Origin: Gammaproteobacteria bacterium
GTDB lineage: Bacteria > Pseudomonadota > Gammaproteobacteria > UBA6429 > Thiohalophilaceae
NCBI GenBank assembly: GCA_024275115.1
Contig: JAJRZT010000021.1
Location: forward strand, 1 to 64,000
Direction: 5' to 3'
Length of the DNA stretch: 64,000 bases
A model generated the notes under the pieces. The model was not told the DNA's origin. It ran no database searches and saw only the letters and a program-made list of their open reading frames with translations. Shown piece by piece: positions 42,646 to 52,662 of this stretch. Each line of letters opens with the position of its first letter. Positions within the stretch are counted from its first letter, which is position 1. Both the position numbers and the translations under genes were made by a program.

Positions 42646-43340
42646 TTTTTTGCTCCCATTTGTCTGCGTTCATCAACAATTTTTCCATCGCGCAAGGTAA
42701 CAATACGCCGAGCACGCTCCATTACCATCGAGTCATGGGTAGAGAAGATAAAGGTGGTTTTGTGACGCTCATTAAGATCGCGCATTAAATCCAACAAAGC
42801 GGCACCGGTATGAGAATCGAGGTTAGCAGTCGGCTCGTCCGCCAACACAATCGCAGGCTGCGACACAATCGCGCGAGCAACGGCAACGCGCTGCTGTTGA
42901 CCGCCGGACAACTGTGTTGGCCGTCGGTGAACAAAGTCTTTCAAGCCCACTTCACCCAACATACTTTCGGCACGCTCACGTCGTTCTTTGTCCGGCACAC
43001 CCTGAAGCAACATCACATATTCAACGTTTTCAACCGCGCTCAACACCGGAATTAAATTATATTCCTGAAAAATAAAACCAATTTCCCGTAAGCGTAAACG
43101 CGACAACTCCGTTTTCGGTAGACGGCCAATTTCCTGTTCACGGATCCAGATCTGCCCACGGGTTGGCGCATCCAGACCACCAATAATATTCAAAAGCGTG
43201 GTCTTGCCCGAACCGGATGGCCCAACCAACGCCATAAACTCAGCACTTTCCACTGTCAGATCCACACCATCCAGTGCATCAACAATAATGCTGTCCTGAT
43301 GATACTGCTTGCTGACTTGTTTAACGGTGACAAGCGGCAT
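42642..43340 (-). CDS. LolD/MacB-type ABC transporter ATP-binding protein
   Basis: GPSGSGKTTLLNIIGGLD; LSGGQQQRVAVARAIV; LADEPTANLD. Confidence 0.95.
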   Translation of the reverse strand: MPLVTVKQVSKQYHQDSIIVDALDGVDLTVESAEFMALVGPSGSGKTTLLNIIGGLDAPTRGQIWIREQEIGRLPKTELSRLRLREIGFIFQEYNLIPVLSAVENVEYVMLLQGVPDKERRERAESMLGEVGLKDFVHRRPTQLSGGQQQRVAVARAIVSQPAIVLADEPTANLDSHTGAALLDLMRDLNERHKTTFIFSTHDSMVMERARRIVTLRDGKIVDERRQMGAKK

Positions 43341-43352
43341 AATATTTCTCCC

Positions 43353-44162
43353 TTAGCGTCGACGGCGCAGATTGCGGAGCGTAAAAATAGAATCTTTAAT
43401 TGGCTTATCAAAAATCACGTCGATAACACGAATACGGGTGACATTTCCTGGCTTCTGTGTGGGTCGCATTTCCCATTCCGTCGGCAACGAGCGATTACCA
43501 AACTTGCGAATTTTAGAGAAGCTCAATACCTTGATTGTCTGGCCGCGTTCATCAATAAATTCCTGCCGCAGCGGCATTAAATCGGTCTTGCGCACCCGAT
43601 ATACGATGCTGCCCCAAACCACGGCAGCATCGGGTTTTGGAGTAGAAAGCACACGATAGACTTCTATACCATTTATATTTTCTGTTGCAACAATTTTGTG
43701 AGTGTAGTCGTTAACCATGCTGCTTTGCTTCACCAAATCATCATTGGAAAAATCCGATCCCATCCAGGGCTGTAACATCATGGAGGGTGGAATTTTAATA
43801 ACCCGTTCGACCTTCGGCAGATAGTTCCACATCTCGCTCTTTACTCGTAATGAACCGATACCCGCTTCTTTAGCCGGAGATAGAATACGAACAAAACTTT
43901 TATTCGGGCGTCGCATCCACATCCGCAATTTGAGTGTACGATTCCAATAAGGCGTGGTGATCGTCATCTCATACTCGCCTAATACCGTGTTGCCCCACAG
44001 GCGACTTTCAACCGCTGACACGATATCCCCGCCTGTTTTATCCTCAGCTGCTAGCAATGCCTCATAATAGAAAGATAGTATAAAAAACACGCCCACCATC
44101 AAAGTGCGATAAGTCAGCTGCCCGCCCATTCCCGGTTCTTTTCGAGTTGAGGTGATTTTCAT
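43353..44162 (-). CDS. Outer membrane lipoprotein-sorting protein (LolA-like fold)
   Basis: 269 aa; ..RMWMRRPNKSFVRILSPAKEAGIGSLRVKSEMWNYLPKVERVIKIPPSMMLQPWMGSDFSNDDLVK. Confidence 0.85.
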   Translation of the reverse strand: MKITSTRKEPGMGGQLTYRTLMVGVFFILSFYYEALLAAEDKTGGDIVSAVESRLWGNTVLGEYEMTITTPYWNRTLKLRMWMRRPNKSFVRILSPAKEAGIGSLRVKSEMWNYLPKVERVIKIPPSMMLQPWMGSDFSNDDLVKQSSMVNDYTHKIVATENINGIEVYRVLSTPKPDAAVVWGSIVYRVRKTDLMPLRQEFIDERGQTIKVLSFSKIRKFGNRSLPTEWEMRPTQKPGNVTRIRVIDVIFDKPIKDSIFTLRNLRRRR

Positions 44163-44363
44163 TGCAGTCTTCCTTTTAGTTAAACCGGATGCCCCTTATT
44201 ATTAAATAAGTATAGTAAGTAAAAGCTCGGTTACCATAAGTTTAGCCGAAAGGTACTTACCCTTTATTCAAAGACAGGTGCACATCAAGAACAACCACCC
44301 GTAGAGTTTTTATTCTCAGCGTTAATAAATGAAAAAGAAAAACACTTAGCGGCTCCATATAAA

Positions 44364-44419
44364 AAGCGACCGATTTATTTTTTATCTCACTAAATTCTAA
44401 TTAAATAAATCGGTCACTT
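44364..44419. repeat. Long imperfect inverted repeat (17-bp arms, 22-nt loop)
   Basis: AAGCGACCGATTTATTT ... AAATAAATCGGTCACTT, one mismatch. Confidence 0.85.
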
Positions 44420-44562
44420 TTCAGCGTCATTCGGAAACACAACATAATTGGACGGTGTCGCATTTCATATTTGCCATAGAACCATGAAAGCGTTGAACTT
44501 GGGCAAAGAAGATAAAGGCTTTAGTTACATTGATGAGTAATATCCGCATGAGCACTTACCTA

Positions 44563-45768
44563 TTAATCAATCGCTTTTAGTTTACTGATACGCGGCAACA
44601 AACGAAAATCAGCCAGTGCTGCCAGTAAAGCATCCATCACACTCGCATCATCATAAACCATACGATAATATTCAAACCGCATGGTTAGCCCACTGCCTAT
44701 AATAAACGACGCAAATGCAATCAGTGAACCCAAAGCCAATGTTGAAAAACCTGTAATGCCCTGCCCAAAGGTACAACCCATTGCCAACACACCGCCAATG
44801 CCCATGAGTGAAGCGCCAATAAAGTAGCGTATAAAGTCTTTTAGTGAACTAAACCATTCAAATCGTAAACTACCGGTAAATAAACCATAGATAAAAGAAC
44901 CCACTATTACACCAACAAGAATGGCGACACCAAAAGTAATCAGCGACACTTCTAAAGGGTGCACAAGGTAGTAAAGCGTTTCCCCCATTGGGTTAACAAA
45001 AGTAAAAGACATAGCTCCCACACCCGGTGGTGGCGAATCCATAAAGCTCGCCGCTTCAACCGCCGCCTGCCCCAACGGACCAGCCGTTGCATACCAGCCC
45101 GCAACCACGATTAAACCTACAATTGCGCCGCCGAGCAGGTTATCGAAGCGGTTGCGAAAATCAGTTGAGCGAAAAATAAAATACAACAGGGTTAAAATAA
45201 TTAAGCCTGCAGACACAGGGTGGAACCAGCCGCTGTCGGCAACACCAAACAGGCTACCCAGCAGGGTTGTAATTTGCTGACTGTCAATATCATATCTTTG
45301 TAAATTAATGGTAAGCGGCTCCATCCAGACATGAAAGCCATAATGATAGAAATCGGTCTTGGTCATCAGAAAAGCAAAAATACCGCCAATAAATAATACA
45401 AACAACGACTTCATATTACCGCCACCAATACGGATCAACGTTTTATTGACACACCCCCCGGCCAGTGTCATACCCACACCAAAAATAAGCCCGCCAAGCA
45501 AATAACGTATCCAGGCAAAATTCGCAGTACGGTACGGCGGCATTGTCATACCAAGGCTGATAACACCGAATTGCTCAAGCAGTAATACACCCGTCATGGC
45601 AATCGCTATCGCTAATAGCCATGCATACATGCGTCCCTTATCATTCATATTAACCCAGTCAGAAATGGCACCCATGGTACAAAAATTGGTTTTATGCACC
45701 ACCATACCCAGAACAACGGCCAGACTAAAACCTGATAAAATGACATACCATATCGCTGCGCTTTCCAT
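44563..45768 (-). CDS. YeeE/YedE family (thiosulfate-type) transporter
   Basis: Multi-TM; HKTNFCTMGAISDWVN, GGLIFGVGMTLAGGCVNKTLIRIGGGN, GIGGVLAMGCTFGQGITGFSTLA. Confidence 0.93.
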   Translation of the reverse strand: MESAAIWYVILSGFSLAVVLGMVVHKTNFCTMGAISDWVNMNDKGRMYAWLLAIAIAMTGVLLLEQFGVISLGMTMPPYRTANFAWIRYLLGGLIFGVGMTLAGGCVNKTLIRIGGGNMKSLFVLFIGGIFAFLMTKTDFYHYGFHVWMEPLTINLQRYDIDSQQITTLLGSLFGVADSGWFHPVSAGLIILTLLYFIFRSTDFRNRFDNLLGGAIVGLIVVAGWYATAGPLGQAAVEAASFMDSPPPGVGAMSFTFVNPMGETLYYLVHPLEVSLITFGVAILVGVIVGSFIYGLFTGSLRFEWFSSLKDFIRYFIGASLMGIGGVLAMGCTFGQGITGFSTLALGSLIAFASFIIGSGLTMRFEYYRMVYDDASVMDALLAALADFRLLPRISKLKAID

Positions 45769-46113
45769 TGGCTTCTCCCGTGTAATGTTCGCTGTGTTTT
45801 TTAATTATGATTGAATGCCACCGTTTATCTTTTTTAAGCCTAGAACCTGTGTGCAGCAAACAGGTCAAGTCTTAAGCTCAAGGAAGCTTAATTAATTTAT
45901 AAACGACAATTTAATAGCTCGGAATTAACAGGATTTCTGCAAAGCAACACCCAGTTCATTAGTGACCAGGCAATACGGCCAGTAACCTCAATAAAACGAA
46001 TTGCCCTAAATTAAGCCACCAACCTAAGCATTAATTTGCTAAGCTAACAGTAGTCGATAGGGCAAATTTGCCTCGATTTTACGCCACCTGATTAAAGAGC
46101 TCGGGGCTTTAGT

Positions 46114-47601
46114 TTGACACCACACGACATTGTTTTTATTAACCCACCCTATGAGCGTATTGCTGCGGGCTATGAGTTTGTTAAACACATTACCAATAAT
46201 TCCCCCTCATTGGGCTTGCTGCATTTAGCAGCCGAAGTACGGCAACAGGGTTTTAACCCGTCCATTATTGAAAGCGACATTTTTAATCTCAGCGTTAAAC
46301 AGGTTGCCGCACAGGTAATTAAACAAAATCCAAAATACGTCGGCATTACCTTATTCACTGTCGGCGTCTGGGGTGCGGCTGACATTGCAAAACGAATAAA
46401 AGCCGCTCTACCTGATACCACCATTATTGTTGGTGGGCCACATATTTCCTCTATGGGCACCGAAACCATCGAGCGCTTTAGCCAGTTTGATTATGCGGTG
46501 GACGGTGAAGGCGAAAAAGCCCTCTCCGAGCTACTTGAAGCACTCGAAAACGGTACTGATTTATTTAAGGTGCCCAGCCTGATTTACCGTGATGAATTTA
46601 TGACCCGCAAAACAGCCGGTAAACCCATTAACCGAGTGCTTGACGAACTACCCTTTCCCGCATGGGATTTATTACCGGATTTTCCGAAAGCTTACAAACC
46701 GGCTATTTATGACTTTCCGCGAGGCCCGGCTGCCACCATTGCCGCTTCACGCGGCTGTCCATTTCACTGTAAATTTTGCGACACCTCCACTTTCGGTGCC
46801 AGCGTGCGCCATTATTCACCCGCCATCGTGTTTAAAATGATGAAGCACCTCAACGACAAATACGGCGTAAGACACATTGCCTTTGTCGATGATTTATTTC
46901 TGGCCAGCAAGGTGCGGGTAAAAGAACTCTGCGAAATGATTCTTGAAGACGGCCTGAAAATGAGCTGGAGTTGCACCGCACGGGTCGATACTGTCAAACC
47001 GGATATTCTTGGGCTTATGAAACAGGCCGGCTGCTGGGAAATCAGCTTTGGTCTGGAAACCGGCTCCAATGATCTTTTAAAGAAAATGGATAAAAAAGCT
47101 GAAGTTGAAAAGTCCGAACAAGCCGTAAAATGGACCGCTGCCGCCGGTATTCGTACCAAAGGTTTATTTATGCTAGGTTTTCCAGGTGAAGATGAACACA
47201 CCATTCAACAAACCAAAGACTTTATTCGTAATATCCCGATGACTATTATGAACCTGACCAAATTCACCCCCTACCCCGGCTCCCCCATTTACCGTGAAAT
47301 CTACGGCACCAATATTCGCGATGACCACTGGGAAAAAATGAACGGCATGAACTTTGTCTGGGCGCCGGATGGGATCTCGGTAAAAGAACTGGACAAACAC
47401 TACCAGCAAATACTCAAAGCCTTTTATAAGCGCCCAAAAATTGGCCATTACTACCTTAAACTCACCTTGCAATACCCAAACCATTTTAGTCGTTTACTGC
47501 GCTTCGGTATTGGTTTTCTCAACGCCAAACTCGTTAGCCTGTTAAGTGGTCGTGGTGGCTTGCTGGTAAAAGAAGCCCCACATCTGGATCATAGCGATTA
47601 A
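46114..47601 (+). CDS. B12-binding-domain radical SAM protein
   Basis: N-terminal cobalamin-type domain (VGITLFTVG..IIVGGPHIS); RGCPFHCKFCDTS radical SAM motif; TTG start. Confidence 0.93.
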   Translation: MTPHDIVFINPPYERIAAGYEFVKHITNNSPSLGLLHLAAEVRQQGFNPSIIESDIFNLSVKQVAAQVIKQNPKYVGITLFTVGVWGAADIAKRIKAALPDTTIIVGGPHISSMGTETIERFSQFDYAVDGEGEKALSELLEALENGTDLFKVPSLIYRDEFMTRKTAGKPINRVLDELPFPAWDLLPDFPKAYKPAIYDFPRGPAATIAASRGCPFHCKFCDTSTFGASVRHYSPAIVFKMMKHLNDKYGVRHIAFVDDLFLASKVRVKELCEMILEDGLKMSWSCTARVDTVKPDILGLMKQAGCWEISFGLETGSNDLLKKMDKKAEVEKSEQAVKWTAAAGIRTKGLFMLGFPGEDEHTIQQTKDFIRNIPMTIMNLTKFTPYPGSPIYREIYGTNIRDDHWEKMNGMNFVWAPDGISVKELDKHYQQILKAFYKRPKIGHYYLKLTLQYPNHFSRLLRFGIGFLNAKLVSLLSGRGGLLVKEAPHLDHSD

Positions 47602-47722
47602 CCCTGCCTTGCCCCGCTTTTCTTCATAATATAAAGCATTGTAATACGGCCACCAACCGCTACAATACGCTTACAAGAACAATATTAAAGAGTCGCTAAA
47701 CGGCTCCATAAAACTATAAACT

Positions 47723-49099
47723 ATGAAAATTATTATTTTAGGTGCCGGGCAAGTTGGAAGTTCGCTGGCTGAAAACCTGGTTAGCGAAGACAATGACATC
47801 ACCATTGTCGACACCAACGAAGCGCAACTACGCAACCTGCAAGATCGACTTGATTTACGTACCGTGCATGGTCTTGCCTCACACCCGGATGTGCTGCGCA
47901 ATGCTGGTGCCGAAGATGCCGACATGATGATTGCCGTCACCGACAGCGATGAAACCAACCTGGTCGCCTGTCAAATAGCTTATACTTTATTTCACACCCC
48001 CACAAAAATTGCCCGAATCCGTGGCATGGGTTACTTAAAAGAAAGTGAAAAACTTTTTACTCAGGACGCTTTCCCGGTTGATGTGTCCATTAGCCCCGAA
48101 CAAATTATTACCGATAATATTTACCGTTTAATTAAACACCCCGGCTCATTACAGGTGCTCGACTTTGCCGAAGGCCAGGTACAAATGGTGGGTGTAAAAG
48201 CCTTTTATGGCGGCACATTAGTTGGCCGTGAGTTGCGTGCACTGCGCGAACATATACCCAACGTCGATACCCGGGTTGCCGCTATTTACCGGCGCGGCCA
48301 TGCCATCATCCCCGAAGGCCATACCGTTATTGAAGCCGACGATGAAGTATTTTTTATCGCCGCCACAAAAGATATTCGTGCCGTAATGAGTGAATTGCGC
48401 CGGGTAGACAGCCCTTACAAACGTATTATGATTGTTGGCGGTGGCAATATCGGCCGCCGTGTTGCCGCATCACTTGAGAAGGATTATAGCGTTAAGCTAA
48501 TCGACCACAACCCTATCCGCAGTGAAGAAATTGCCAATGAACTGGACAACACGCTGGTTATTCTGGGTGATGCGGCCGATGAAGAGCTGTTACAGGAAGA
48601 AGGCATTGAAAAAGTGGATGTGTTTTGCGCCTTAACCAACGATGACGAAGCCAATATTCTTTCGTCAATGCTGGCCAAGAGCATGGGCGCACGTAAAGTA
48701 ATGACCTTAATCAACCGCGCAGCCTATGTTGATCTTATTCAAAGTGGCAACATCGATATTGCGATTTCACCGCAACAGGCCACCATTGGCAGTTTGTTAA
48801 CCCATATTCGCCGCGGTGACGTTGTAAAAGTGCATTCCTTACGCCGCGGTGCAGCAGAAGCCATTGAAGCGATTGCACACGGTGAAGAAAGCTCATCTAA
48901 AGTGGTTGGCAAAGCCATCGAAGATATAAAGCTGCCACCCGGCACCACCATTGGCGCGATTGTTCGCGGCAAAGAAGTTATCATTGCGCACCACGACACC
49001 GTTATTCAATCCGAAGATCATGTTATTCTGTTTCTGGTTGATAAAAAATTCATTCCTGTTGTCGAGCGCTTATTCCAGGTCGGCATTACCTTTATCTAA
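47723..49099 (+). CDS. trkA: Trk system potassium transporter peripheral protein TrkA
   Basis: [30 protein letters not shown]; duplicated RCK_N/RCK_C. Confidence 0.96.
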   Translation: MKIIILGAGQVGSSLAENLVSEDNDITIVDTNEAQLRNLQDRLDLRTVHGLASHPDVLRNAGAEDADMMIAVTDSDETNLVACQIAYTLFHTPTKIARIRGMGYLKESEKLFTQDAFPVDVSISPEQIITDNIYRLIKHPGSLQVLDFAEGQVQMVGVKAFYGGTLVGRELRALREHIPNVDTRVAAIYRRGHAIIPEGHTVIEADDEVFFIAATKDIRAVMSELRRVDSPYKRIMIVGGGNIGRRVAASLEKDYSVKLIDHNPIRSEEIANELDNTLVILGDAADEELLQEEGIEKVDVFCALTNDDEANILSSMLAKSMGARKVMTLINRAAYVDLIQSGNIDIAISPQQATIGSLLTHIRRGDVVKVHSLRRGAAEAIEAIAHGEESSSKVVGKAIEDIKLPPGTTIGAIVRGKEVIIAHHDTVIQSEDHVILFLVDKKFIPVVERLFQVGITFI

Positions 49100-49115
49100 A
49101 GATTAATAAAATACG

Positions 49116-50570
49116 ATGCAATTTTTTGCTATACAAAGAATTATTGGCTTGTTGTTAGTGATCTTCAGTATCACCCAACTCCCCCCGGTTATTGTTTCTT
49201 TAATTTATAACGATGGTGCCCTTAATGCTTTCCTCGTTACTTTTTTTGTAACCATTGCCACAGGTGCTGCTCTTTGGCTGCCTGTTTATAAATCACGAAA
49301 AGAACTGCGCTTACGTGATGGCTTTATTGTCGTGGTTGCCTTCTGGACGGTGCTGGGTTTATTTGGCTCATTACCACTCATACTTTCAGAACACGTTACT
49401 ATATCCATTACTGATTCTATTTTTGAATCCATCTCTGGGTTAACCACAACTGGCGCCACCGTTATTACCAACATTGAATCGCTGCCAAAATCCATACTCT
49501 ATTATCGACAGCAATTACAATGGTTGGGCGGTATGGGTATTGTTGTTTTAGCGGTTGCCATTATGCCAATGCTCGGCATTGGTGGTATGCAACTGTACCG
49601 TGCAGAAACACCAGGGCCCATGAAAGACAGTAAACTCACACCTCGTTTAACTGAAACAGCAAAAGCACTCTGGTATATCTACCTTACACTTACCATCCTC
49701 TGCGCACTTGGCTACTGGGCTGCGGGTATGACTGTTTTTGATGCGATTGCTCACAGCTTTTCTACTGTTTCCATTGGTGGCTTTTCAACACATGACAACA
49801 GCATGGCCTACTTTATTGACAAACCTTTAATTGAAGTAACCGCCATTATCTTTATGTTTATTTCCGGCATTAACTTTGCTCTGCATTTTACTTCATGGCG
49901 AAGTCGCAGCATTAAAGCCTATTTAATGGATGCAGAATTTAAAACTTACCTTTCACTTATGCTTATTGCCATTGTGATCGCAACAAGTTATTTATTTTAT
50001 ACCAATCATTTTCCAACAACCAATCAAACGATTTTAAACAGTGTTTTTCAGGTTGTATCCATCGGCACAACCACGGGCTTCACCACACAGGAATACCATT
50101 TATGGCCCGGCTTCCTGCCTATTATGTTACTGTTTCTAAGTTTTGTGGGTGGCTGTGCAGGTTCAACCGGTGGCGGAATGAAAGTTATTCGATTCCTGCT
50201 TTTATTTAAGCAGGGCAAGCGCGAAATCATGCGTGTTATTCACCCGAATGCCATACTCACTATTAAAATAGGTGGCAAGCCGTTACAAACCCGCGTTATC
50301 GAATCCGTATGGGGGTTTTTCTCTGTCTATGTTGCTGTCTTCAGCATTATGCTTTTAGCGTTGATGGCATTAGGGCTGGATCAAGTCACCGCCTTTTCTG
50401 CTGTTGCCGCCTGCCTGAATAACCTTGGCCCCGGGCTTAATGAAGTAGCTCTTAACTATGCCAGCCTGGATGACAGTGTTAAATGGATACTTTGCTTTGC
50501 CATGCTACTAGGGCGGTTAGAAATCTTTACCCTGCTAGTATTGTTAACCCCTGCATTCTGGAGACGTTAA
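49116..50570 (+). CDS. trkH: TrkH potassium transporter
   Basis: SISGLTTTGATVI; SIGGFSTHD; CAGSTGGGMKVIR. Confidence 0.95.
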   Translation: MQFFAIQRIIGLLLVIFSITQLPPVIVSLIYNDGALNAFLVTFFVTIATGAALWLPVYKSRKELRLRDGFIVVVAFWTVLGLFGSLPLILSEHVTISITDSIFESISGLTTTGATVITNIESLPKSILYYRQQLQWLGGMGIVVLAVAIMPMLGIGGMQLYRAETPGPMKDSKLTPRLTETAKALWYIYLTLTILCALGYWAAGMTVFDAIAHSFSTVSIGGFSTHDNSMAYFIDKPLIEVTAIIFMFISGINFALHFTSWRSRSIKAYLMDAEFKTYLSLMLIAIVIATSYLFYTNHFPTTNQTILNSVFQVVSIGTTTGFTTQEYHLWPGFLPIMLLFLSFVGGCAGSTGGGMKVIRFLLLFKQGKREIMRVIHPNAILTIKIGGKPLQTRVIESVWGFFSVYVAVFSIMLLALMALGLDQVTAFSAVAACLNNLGPGLNEVALNYASLDDSVKWILCFAMLLGRLEIFTLLVLLTPAFWRR

Positions 50571-50653
50571 TTTGCGGAACTGGCAACATACGCAAACATC
50601 ATAAATGCTCCCCATCATAAGGGCACGTCTTTTTAAAGTTACCTTATTCGAAC

Positions 50654-51043
50654 TTACAGACTGCTCAACTGTGAATTAATACGCTGCTCCAGGTTTTTAA
50701 TCCAGTTGTTATAACTGCGGTGGATATTTGTACCGTCATAATTTAAGCCCGCACTGTCTTTATAGTCAATACTAAACTTCTTTTTATCGTATTTAATTTC
50801 TACTTTTGCCATATGGTTACGCACAAAAATTGTTGCAATAATTAAACCAGGTTTAACTGGTTTCATACCCCAACCAATGCTTTGCCCTGCACGTATAATT
50901 GCTTTCTTTACATCTTTTTCAGTATATTGACCCGATGCCATCACCGGTGCTTCGCTAACCGTTCGTATAGGGTTTGCACGGCAACCAATCATGGTAACCA
51001 CTAAAATAGTAAGAATGAGTGCTGAAATCTTTTTAAGTGACAT
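50654..51043 (-). CDS. Small putative lipoprotein
   Basis: 129 aa; signal with lipobox VTMIGC. Confidence 0.65.
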   Translation of the reverse strand: MSLKKISALILTILVVTMIGCRANPIRTVSEAPVMASGQYTEKDVKKAIIRAGQSIGWGMKPVKPGLIIATIFVRNHMAKVEIKYDKKKFSIDYKDSAGLNYDGTNIHRSYNNWIKNLEQRINSQLSSL

Positions 51044-51204
51044 AATTTTTCCTTAAATATTCAATGTTTTAATATTATTCTCAGGCCTTTACCTTATAAT
51101 AACGCCTGACACTTATAAGCGTCAATTTCCAATGACTGTAGCGTATTTCGCTTTCAAAATACAATTAAAAATAGACGTAAATTTAACCATATATAACTTA
51201 GCCA

Positions 51205-52626
51205 ATGAGAACAACCATGCAAATTGCTGTCGTTATCCCGGCATTCAACGAACAACGCAGTATTGTTGATGTTGCCACGCGCGCCTTACAGCAAGCCGAC
51301 CACGTTATTGTTGTTGACGATGGCTCAAGCGATCAAACCCTTGCTCTCGCACAAGGCTTACAAAAAACCCACAGTAAACTGGTTGTATTAGCGAATGGGC
51401 AAAATAGGGGTAAAGCCGCCACGCTCTGGGCAGGCATGCAATATGCAGAAAAACTGAAGGTCGATGCCGTCATTACACTTGATGGTGACGGCCAGCACTG
51501 CCCCGAAGATATTCCACGCTTTATACAAACAGCCCAACAGCAGCCTCAAACCATTATTATTGGTGCCCGGCTGGCCGATAAAAGTGCGATACCTGCAAAA
51601 CGTTATTATGCCAATAAGTTTGCCAACTTCTGGCTGTCATGGGCTGCCGGCTATGTGATTGATGACAGCCAGTCGGGCTTTCGTCTATACCCGAGTAAAC
51701 TTATCAGGCAATTAACACCCGATATTCAGCGCTCTAAAAGTTTTGTCTTTGAAAGTGAAATCCTCATCAGTGCCGCCAAATTAAACATTACAAGCATTCC
51801 GATAAAAATAGAAGCCATTTACAATGCCGATGCCCGACCCTCTCACTTTCGTGGTGTTACCGACATTCTTTTAATTACCCGAATGGTAGCATGGTCACTG
51901 TTTAGTCGTGGTATGCATCCATTGGGGCTATTTAATATTACCGTTATGCATGCACTGAAAGGTAAACACTCCAAAGCCATCGGAGCAGACGGCTTTGCAA
52001 TGCTACTGCTTTCCACTCTTATTATTTTACTCACCGGCGGATTGAGTTATCTTTATTTTTTATATAAAACACTCCGTATGGCAAAGAACGCACCCAGCTA
52101 TGTCAGCGACACAGAAATTTTGTTATTACCAGGCATGCGGCTTAAAAAAAATAACGTAAATAAACTCTACCAGCAACGTCTGGATAAAGCAGAAGAACTA
52201 CTCAGCAGCCAACCTGACTTAAAAATTATTATTCTCGGCGGTTTAACCGGCAATGCCAGCATTACCGAGGCCCAGGCCGGTAAAAATTATTTAACGAATA
52301 AAAATATTACATCTGACCGTATTATTACAGAACACCAGTCACGCCATACACTGGAAAATTTAAAATATTCTAAAGAACTTATTAATGAAATGAGAATTAC
52401 AAAAATAGCCTTGCTAACCAACCGTTTTCATTTGTACCGCGCATTAACACTGGCACGTGGCTTTAAACTCTACGCCAAACCCTGTGCGGCCAAAAATATT
52501 TTCTTATACAAGCCTGGCAATATACTAAGAGTTTTAACCGAAGCCTTTTTTAATCACTGGTATACTGTTGGGAAAGCCTATGCCTTTACAACAAAAAATA
52601 AAAAAATGATAAACCGTATCAGCTAA
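51205..52626 (+). CDS. GT2 glycosyltransferase fused to a C-terminal DUF218 (SanA/YdcF-like) domain
   Basis: N-term VVIPAFNEQRSIVDVA..VVDDGSSDQT..LDGDGQH; TM; C-term ILLLPGMRL..ILGGLTGNASITEAQAGKNYLTNKNI..EHQSRHTLENLKYSKEL..LLTNRFHLYRAL. Confidence 0.85.
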   Translation: MRTTMQIAVVIPAFNEQRSIVDVATRALQQADHVIVVDDGSSDQTLALAQGLQKTHSKLVVLANGQNRGKAATLWAGMQYAEKLKVDAVITLDGDGQHCPEDIPRFIQTAQQQPQTIIIGARLADKSAIPAKRYYANKFANFWLSWAAGYVIDDSQSGFRLYPSKLIRQLTPDIQRSKSFVFESEILISAAKLNITSIPIKIEAIYNADARPSHFRGVTDILLITRMVAWSLFSRGMHPLGLFNITVMHALKGKHSKAIGADGFAMLLLSTLIILLTGGLSYLYFLYKTLRMAKNAPSYVSDTEILLLPGMRLKKNNVNKLYQQRLDKAEELLSSQPDLKIIILGGLTGNASITEAQAGKNYLTNKNITSDRIITEHQSRHTLENLKYSKELINEMRITKIALLTNRFHLYRALTLARGFKLYAKPCAAKNIFLYKPGNILRVLTEAFFNHWYTVGKAYAFTTKNKKMINRIS

Positions 52627-52662
52627 TTAATAAACGTAAATAGAAATATTAGGGGGACAACA

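Noticed and set aside
44484-44545. Short ORF MKALNLGKEDKGFSYIDE in the YeeE intergenic region
   Set aside because: 18 codons, no family recognised; could be a gene remnant but cannot be supported.
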